Positions 59,625-64,000 of a stretch of 64,000 nt of DNA are shown one piece after another. The translations under genes and the position numbers were made by a program. The stretch comes from Isoetes taiwanensis (Eukaryota > Streptophyta > Lycopodiopsida > Isoetales > Isoetaceae). Every line of letters begins with the position of its first letter. Position 1 is the first letter of the stretch. The notes under the pieces are model-generated. The model made no database searches and was not told the origin of the DNA. It worked only from the letters and a program-made list of their open reading frames with translations. The stretch spans positions 20,673,726-20,737,725 of the forward strand of contig JAJEKV010000002.1 of NCBI GenBank assembly GCA_021234155.1, in the 5' to 3' direction.

Positions 59625-61275
59625 TGTATGGCGTCCCCTACTGTTATCACGGTGCCCTCACCGTACACAAAAAGGAGTTCATCCCCATACCAGCTCCATG
59701 CTAATCTGGGGCCCTCCACATGACAACGCAACCGTGGCGGGTTCGATTGGGAAGAGTGTGGAAGGGTCATTACCCGTCTCCCTCGGGGCCTACCCTAGCT
59801 GCGGCGGGCGTAAACATACATGTCGTTAGCACATACATCAACATCATATGACCATCACGAAGGATGGTCCTCCATATCTGCATAGACAAAGATCAGCACA
59901 TCACATGGGAATCCTACCCAAGGCTCGGACTCAAGGGGATGGTGGCGGCTTGGGTCTCCAGTTCATTGCAGATGGGAATTCATGGCAATGGATTTTGGCA
60001 TAGGAACATGGTTTAGGGTTGTCCACTCCATCCGCCCCTCACGGTGCACACTTTGCGAGTGGTGCGAAAAGTGTCGGGACTGGATAGCCAGCCGGATGCA
60101 TAGCCAAAGAGGGCTACTCACGGGCTCATCTTCCCGGTTAGATGGGGCAGGTAGGGATCACTCCCTCGAGAGATCTACATCTTGACTCAAAGGTGACTAG
60201 AGGCCCTTTGCCGCCCGTGTGAACCCTTTGGAAGGTGAACACCACCTCACGGTGTCGAGGCCCATGCCTTGCCCTCACGCAGTTGGCAAGCCATTGGACC
60301 TAGCCACAATGGTTCCCGGTAGGCCTTACACACCCGGAGGAACCGTTCAAGAGTCGGGGACATGAACCTCCTTCTCGCCCGGTCGGCCCCTTCACCCACA
60401 TCCGGTGTGGCTCTTGCGCAAGACAGGCGAATCTCAGGTGTGCTAGAGAGGCTACTCTAGGAGCATCAACTACAAAGCTTTAGGTCTCTACCCCCTTCCC
60501 AATCAAACGAGTTCATAGAGATGCATCATCCATATACTTCTGAGAGAACTAAAGAACTAGATCTAATCTACAACATAGAGTTAGGTTCTTTAGTTAGGAT
60601 CTGCTATCTAGAGATCTAGAGGGCTGCTATGGGCAATCTAATAGGCTAAACCCTCTTTGATTCAATGACTAAAATAGGGTTTAGACTATCTAATTGGCCA
60701 AATACTGATCCTTGAGGGGCTCCTCGACTGAGCTCGACCATCCTGGCTGAGGCCTTTCGAATCAAGGGAAACTAAGGATGCAATTCTCGGTGATGCGGGA
60801 TGCGGTTTTAATTTGTTGAGGCAGCCAAAACAGAGTTCTAAAGCCCTAAAATCGAAAATTGGGCTAGTTAGGGTTTCCTACCCTATATAGACAAGGGGTT
60901 GGCTAGGGTTTCCAATTATCCCCTTTTGGCATGTGGGATAGTGGAAATGGGCCCACTTGCCTTTAAGGGCTAGGTGGCCAAATGTGCACACATGGAAATG
61001 TGTGCCCACATTAATGTGTACATTGGAAAATGTGCACATTAATTGCACCTATAGGTGTGGCCCACTTGGCATGAAGTGTCCACTTGTAAATGTGTGCCCC
61101 ATTAATGTGTACATTGGAAAATGTGCACATTAATAGTTGCACATATTTCTGGCAAGTTGCCCCCTACACCTGGCTACACGCTAGCGCATCGCCACCGATT
61201 GGGTGGCGTAATGCGATGAAGCGAAAGTAAAGATTACGCCGTCACGGGGCATTATCGCGTCTTTGGAACGTCACA
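59625..61275 (-). repeat. 5' LTR of the chromovirus
   Basis: It is 1,651 bp, begins TGTATGGCGTCCCC and ends GGAACGTCACA. Long blocks are identical to 48040-49694 (for example most of 60960-61140). Differences are mainly short indels at C/G-rich positions. Confidence 0.9.
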
Positions 61276-61899
61276 CGCTAAACAGGCCACCGCCTTCAAT
61301 GATGAAGCAAAAAAAACTCTAGGATACAATGCAAATGAACTGCATGAAATAAGAACACAGGTACAACAAATACCATATCCAACAAACCTATTGAACAATA
61401 ACAATCTAATTTAATATCTATTTCCAGGATAACGAAGGCAAATTATACCAACATATTTTAGCAAAAGCAAAATGGATTCCACATATATTTCGACTGTCCA
61501 TACAACATGACAACTACATGAATCAAGACCGACAAAAAATTACAATCCAAGATGTTCATCCAATACAATACATCAACGAATCAAAGAATCTATTAAACAA
61601 AATACAAATTCTAACATCAAGCGCAAAGACTACACAATCACGTCTTACCATACACTAAAAAAAATACAATGAAAATTCTCTACTTCAAATACATTTGCGA
61701 GCCCAATACATGTATAAATTGATAATTGTTGATAGAGGCAACAAGTAACTGCATTTTAACTAAGTACAAAACAAACATAATCATTAACACCAACAACTTC
61801 CCGCTAATCACAATTTCAGTTCCGATGTACTGCATTTTGAACATAGGATGCTGCTCAAACAACTACTAATGTTTTTCATGCTTGAACTGCCTTGCTATT

Positions 61900-61938
61900 A
61901 TCACACGGAAAGCCCACCAACGGTGCGCAATTTTCTAG
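61900..61938 (+). other. Helitron-type 3' terminus of arm B
   Basis: The plus strand reads GCCCACCAACGGTGCGC (one mismatch in the stem), AATTTT, CTAG (61935-61938), then T. It mirrors the arm A terminus at 36023-36060. Confidence 0.8.
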
Positions 61939-63306
61939 TATTTGACTAAGATTATTACACGTCGCACCCTTATCGACAATATCCCATATGGCACAATCCA
62001 AACCATCGATTAATGCGGAGGGACAAACGGACAAATCTGGGCCGTTGGACGGGGCGGAGGGACATTGGGACGATCTCGGCCGTCGATCAGGCGGACAGAC
62101 CGACGCCACGGTTTTATAATATAGGATGATGTTGCGTGATACAATCATGTTATAAAATGACACACTTGCAATCATGACACTTGCAAGCAAGACCTATAAA
62201 AGTAATTATTAGTGTTGTATGACACGTGATACAATCATAGCAACACTTATATGATAACTAAGACTAATGGCATGCCAACCATGACATTTGATATATGTCA
62301 TAAGTTTCTCAGTATAGTGAGTAGCAATACATGACATAAGGCATGCCACATTTTTAGATTATATAATTGGAGTGAGATGCATTTGTTGTTTGTTATATAA
62401 AATTATGATAAGTGCATTTAGTGTTGGTTTTATTGCATCTGGTAGCTTCACATTATGCTTAAGGCTCAAAACTTTCTGTTGCGCATCTTTGCTAGTTATT
62501 TTTAGCTACGTATCTGCCCAATCACAAACTGCCACATGGTTGTGCCTCAGTGAGACAGCGTGGCCGCACTGTGCATATCTATTGTTTCTTTTTTTGCCCA
62601 CGTATCTGCCCAATAAAAAACTACAAGGTGGCCTTTCTCAAATGCGACAGCAGAGCCGTGCCGTACAAAATATTTTGTTGTTTCTTGCATTGTTCGCCTT
62701 TTGGTTCCCTTGAATTGCCAAACCCTCTGCATGATTTACATTCGGTTCTTGATGGACTTTTCGTTACATATCTGAAAAATCGTTTGTCAGGTCGCTTCCT
62801 TTCTTTATGTCTTTGATATTATGGAATCATCAACGGATTGGAAATAGATAAATTCATGCATATTTTTCTTTCTTTTGCACTTGCTTCTTCTTAAGCTCGA
62901 TTATATTTTTTAAATCATTGTTCTTTTAGAAACAGGTATGAAGGGGAAGGTTAACATCAATGCAGATTCTAAAACAGGTAAAAATTATTAAATTAGAATC
63001 TGCATGAATTTGTGGGTCTATCCCATCACAGGGATTACAAGAGGGTTCAATTCCCCCAGGGGCAATCAAAGCTTTATAGAAAAACTTATTGCGGTTTTCA
63101 CATATCTGTATGTATTATAATACTGGCTTTGCTGTCTGTTTTGCAGATGTAGATTAGATATTAATTGATGGCATAGCGATATGGCTGCAATTTCACAATG
63201 TAGTCCATCAGCCTTTCCACAAGTCTGAAGTAATTATCATGCATTAGTGTAATATGTATTTAAAATTAAGGACTACATTGTGTTTATCTTTTGATTTTTT
63301 GTTTAG
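61939..63306 (+). other. Flanking DNA and probable first intron(s) of the IFT38-like gene
   Basis: 62110-62240 contains TGACACGTGATACAATCAT-type sequence related to the minisatellite at 35690-36020, so the palindrome appears to sit inside such repeats. The rest is AT-rich. A short ATGAAGGGGAAGG-containing stretch at 62938-62980, between AG and GT, could be a 5' exon but does not look like the expected start of the protein. Confidence 0.4.
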
Positions 63307-63984
63307 AGTTTGTGGAGTTGATGAAAAGCCTTGGATACCAGCGGTCTATTTCACTCGATAGTTTTCGCACGCCAAATTTTCAATTAGTTGCGGATTGTCT
63401 TCATTGGTTAATAAAGAGGTTTTATGATATTTTGAAATCCTTAAGGAAGTTTGGCTTTGTTTTGTTGTTAGCCAGAATATAATATTTAGAAATACGTTGA
63501 TTAATTTTGATCTTGATTTTTCCTGCCTTAGTAATTTAAAATTTTCAGGACAAAGACCTTGCATTTCTTTGTCCTTACTTATGTCAGTTATATAGATATG
63601 ATCCTGCTTGTGATTTGGACTATGACATTAGTACGGAAGCAGGGCGGGTCGCATTTGTCCAATGCGCGGCTCGGCTAATGGTATTTATGATCTGTTGTTA
63701 GTTTCAATTCTCAGATTTTCTGCCTCTGTGACCATTTAAGTGCAATATTCTCTGGTTGCAAATCAATGCTTTAACAGCCTTCATGGCAAGGCATTTTCAT
63801 AGCTGATTAGACAACTGTCATATCGAGCATAACTCCTAGTATTATTTAAAATTTTCAGCTCGAGAAGGCAAAAATCAAATTGCAACCGAAACAGATTTAT
63901 TCTGCAGATTACCACGCTGTTGTGGAACTCATGAAAGTTGCTGCAATGCTTCAGTCAACTGCAGATCTTGCAGCACAAATGAAG
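63307..63984 (+). CDS. IFT38: IFT38/CLUAP1-like intraflagellar transport protein, three internal exons (partial)
   Basis: Exons are 63307-63418, 63596-63680 and 63859-63984, each bounded by AG and GT with codon phase preserved. Exon one reads EFVELMKSLGYQRSISLDSF, then RTPNFQLVADCLHWLIK. The join forms KRYDPACDLDYDISTEAGRV, then FVQCAARLM. The third exon gives LEKAKIKLQPKQIYSADYHA and VVELMKVAAMLQSTADL. This follows CLUAP1/IFT38 residue by residue in pattern (M..LGYPR.IS...FRTPNF.LVAE.L.WL.KRY.P, then IKLN.KKLYQADGYAV.ELLK), within its N-terminal calponin-homology-like domain. The protein is a subunit of IFT-B, which carries cargo in cilia and flagella. The start codon exon is not identified; the gene continues past 64000. 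Confidence 0.88.
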
Positions 63985-64000
63985 GTATATAATCACAATG

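Larger units (their letters stand above)
48040..61275 (-). mobile_element. Ty3/gypsy chromovirus-type LTR retrotransposon (13.2 kb)
   Basis: Two LTRs of 1,655 and 1,651 bp begin TGTGACGTCCCC / TGTATGGCGTCCCC and end ACGTCACA. The PBS and PPT place it on the minus strand. In minus order: PBS (tRNA-iMet-like), an extra ORF (58933-57800), gag-like ORFs (57100-54200), protease, RT, RNase H, integrase and chromodomain (near 50700), PPT. It inserted into the RPA1-like exon of arm B. Flanks are CGAAA (48035-48039) and CGCTAAA (61276-61282), an imperfect duplication. The coding frames are broken at many places. Confidence 0.92.
45990..61658 (+). pseudogene. RPA1-like (replication protein A large subunit-like) gene, arm B, split by an LTR retrotransposon
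   Basis: The exons are recognisable by RPA1 domains. DBD-A: 46381-46557 (QIKSIIELHPYDSNWTIKVQ, then IFNVELTDEN) before GTAAG, then 46620-46682 (QATEIAKRLYDTFQLGK). DBD-A/B link: about 46789-46973 (NNEYELNLNNNTTIEEC). DBD-B: about 47035-47146 (LDVIGMQPINKKNIQRKID) and about 47190-47391 (NINITLWNQLASMETTQ). Zinc ribbon of DBD-C: 47836-47925 (CNSCKKKVQ, then WCQTCHIKT). The next exon (YILYAKLIDT) is cut at 48039 by the chromovirus and resumes at 61276 (TAFNDEAKKTLGYNANELHE) to 61360. The last exon is 61428-61658. RPA1 binds single-stranded DNA, and plant Helitrons often carry such genes. The 5' exon(s) before 46381 are uncertain. Confidence 0.78.
36023..61938. mobile_element. Head-to-head pair of RPA1-bearing Helitron-like elements (giant interrupted palindrome)
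   Basis: Arm A (36023-41267) and arm B (41268-61938) are inverted copies of one another. Both outer ends carry a Helitron 3' signature pointing outward: a hairpin of GCCCACC / GGTGGGC type (one mismatch in arm B), then AATTTT, then CTAG followed by T. Each arm holds an RPA1-like gene. Arm A is interrupted at 37104-37649 and 39228-40147, arm B at 41505-45186 and 48040-61275. Without these, the arms are 3,779 and 3,753 bp. No Rep/helicase ORF was seen, so the element would be non-autonomous. A canonical 5' TC end was not found at the junction. Confidence 0.8.

Noticed and set aside
36023-61938. The palindrome as a long-read fold-back (inverted chimera) artefact.
   Set aside because: Arm A and arm B carry different insertions with proper ends and show sequence divergence, which a fold-back would not produce.
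61939-62110. GC-rich block ending in GGTTTTATAATATAGG as another Helitron end.
   Set aside because: No clear hairpin plus CTRR could be defined and no empty site is available for comparison.
1-64000. tRNA, rRNA, CRISPR arrays, prokaryotic operons.
   Set aside because: No cloverleaf, conserved rRNA block or regular spacer array was recognised by eye. Splice sites and plant-type transposons show eukaryotic nuclear DNA. A tRNA scan was not possible here.

Overview
This window is nuclear DNA from a land plant with a large, transposon-rich genome. The best evidence on the lineage is at the right edge. Three spliced exons (63307-63984, + strand) encode the N-terminal part of an IFT38/CLUAP1-like intraflagellar-transport protein. 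IFT genes are kept in plants with swimming sperm (bryophytes, lycophytes, ferns, cycads, Ginkgo) and are lost in conifers and flowering plants. A fern or another flagellate-sperm vascular plant is therefore most likely. This is inference; the species cannot be named from the sequence.

Almost everything else is mobile DNA in nested layers. (1) 1-12691: two Ty3/gypsy elements on the minus strand, 24 bp apart. The left one is cut by the window edge. The right one (1729-12691) is complete, with LTRs, PBS, PPT and a CTTCA target duplication, and it splits what looks like a host coding exon. (2) 12907-14576: a 5'-truncated LINE with a poly(A) tail and a target duplication. Two small exons of an unrecognised host gene end at 15069. 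(3) 15577-24150: a second LINE, split inside its reverse-transcriptase domain by a 6.84 kb TIR DNA transposon (16612-23454, TSD CATA). That transposon carries a six-exon transposase gene that is open through exon six, plus a second, damaged gene on the opposite strand. (4) 24150-36022: no gene recognised; local duplications, a cluster of 16-bp palindromes near 31.6 kb, a LINE-like relic near 34 kb and a minisatellite. (5) 36023-61938: a giant interrupted palindrome. It is a head-to-head pair of Helitron-like elements, each with an RPA1-like single-strand-DNA-binding gene and each ending outward in a hairpin plus CTAG.

The palindrome arms have been invaded separately. Arm A (36023-41267) holds a 546 bp MITE and a 920 bp TIR element. 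Arm B (41268-61938) holds a 3,682 bp Helitron (41505-45186) that captured an intron-containing cytochrome P450 fragment, and a 13.2 kb Ty3/gypsy chromovirus (48040-61275) inserted into the RPA1-like exon. Removing these four insertions gives arms of 3,779 and 3,753 bp, which supports the reconstruction and argues against an assembly fold-back. (6) 61939-63300 is AT-rich non-coding DNA leading into the IFT38 gene.

No tRNA, rRNA, CRISPR array or bacterial-type feature was seen. Frame disruptions in the gypsy elements may partly be sequencing error, because LTR copies of one element differ mainly by small indels at C/G-rich spots.
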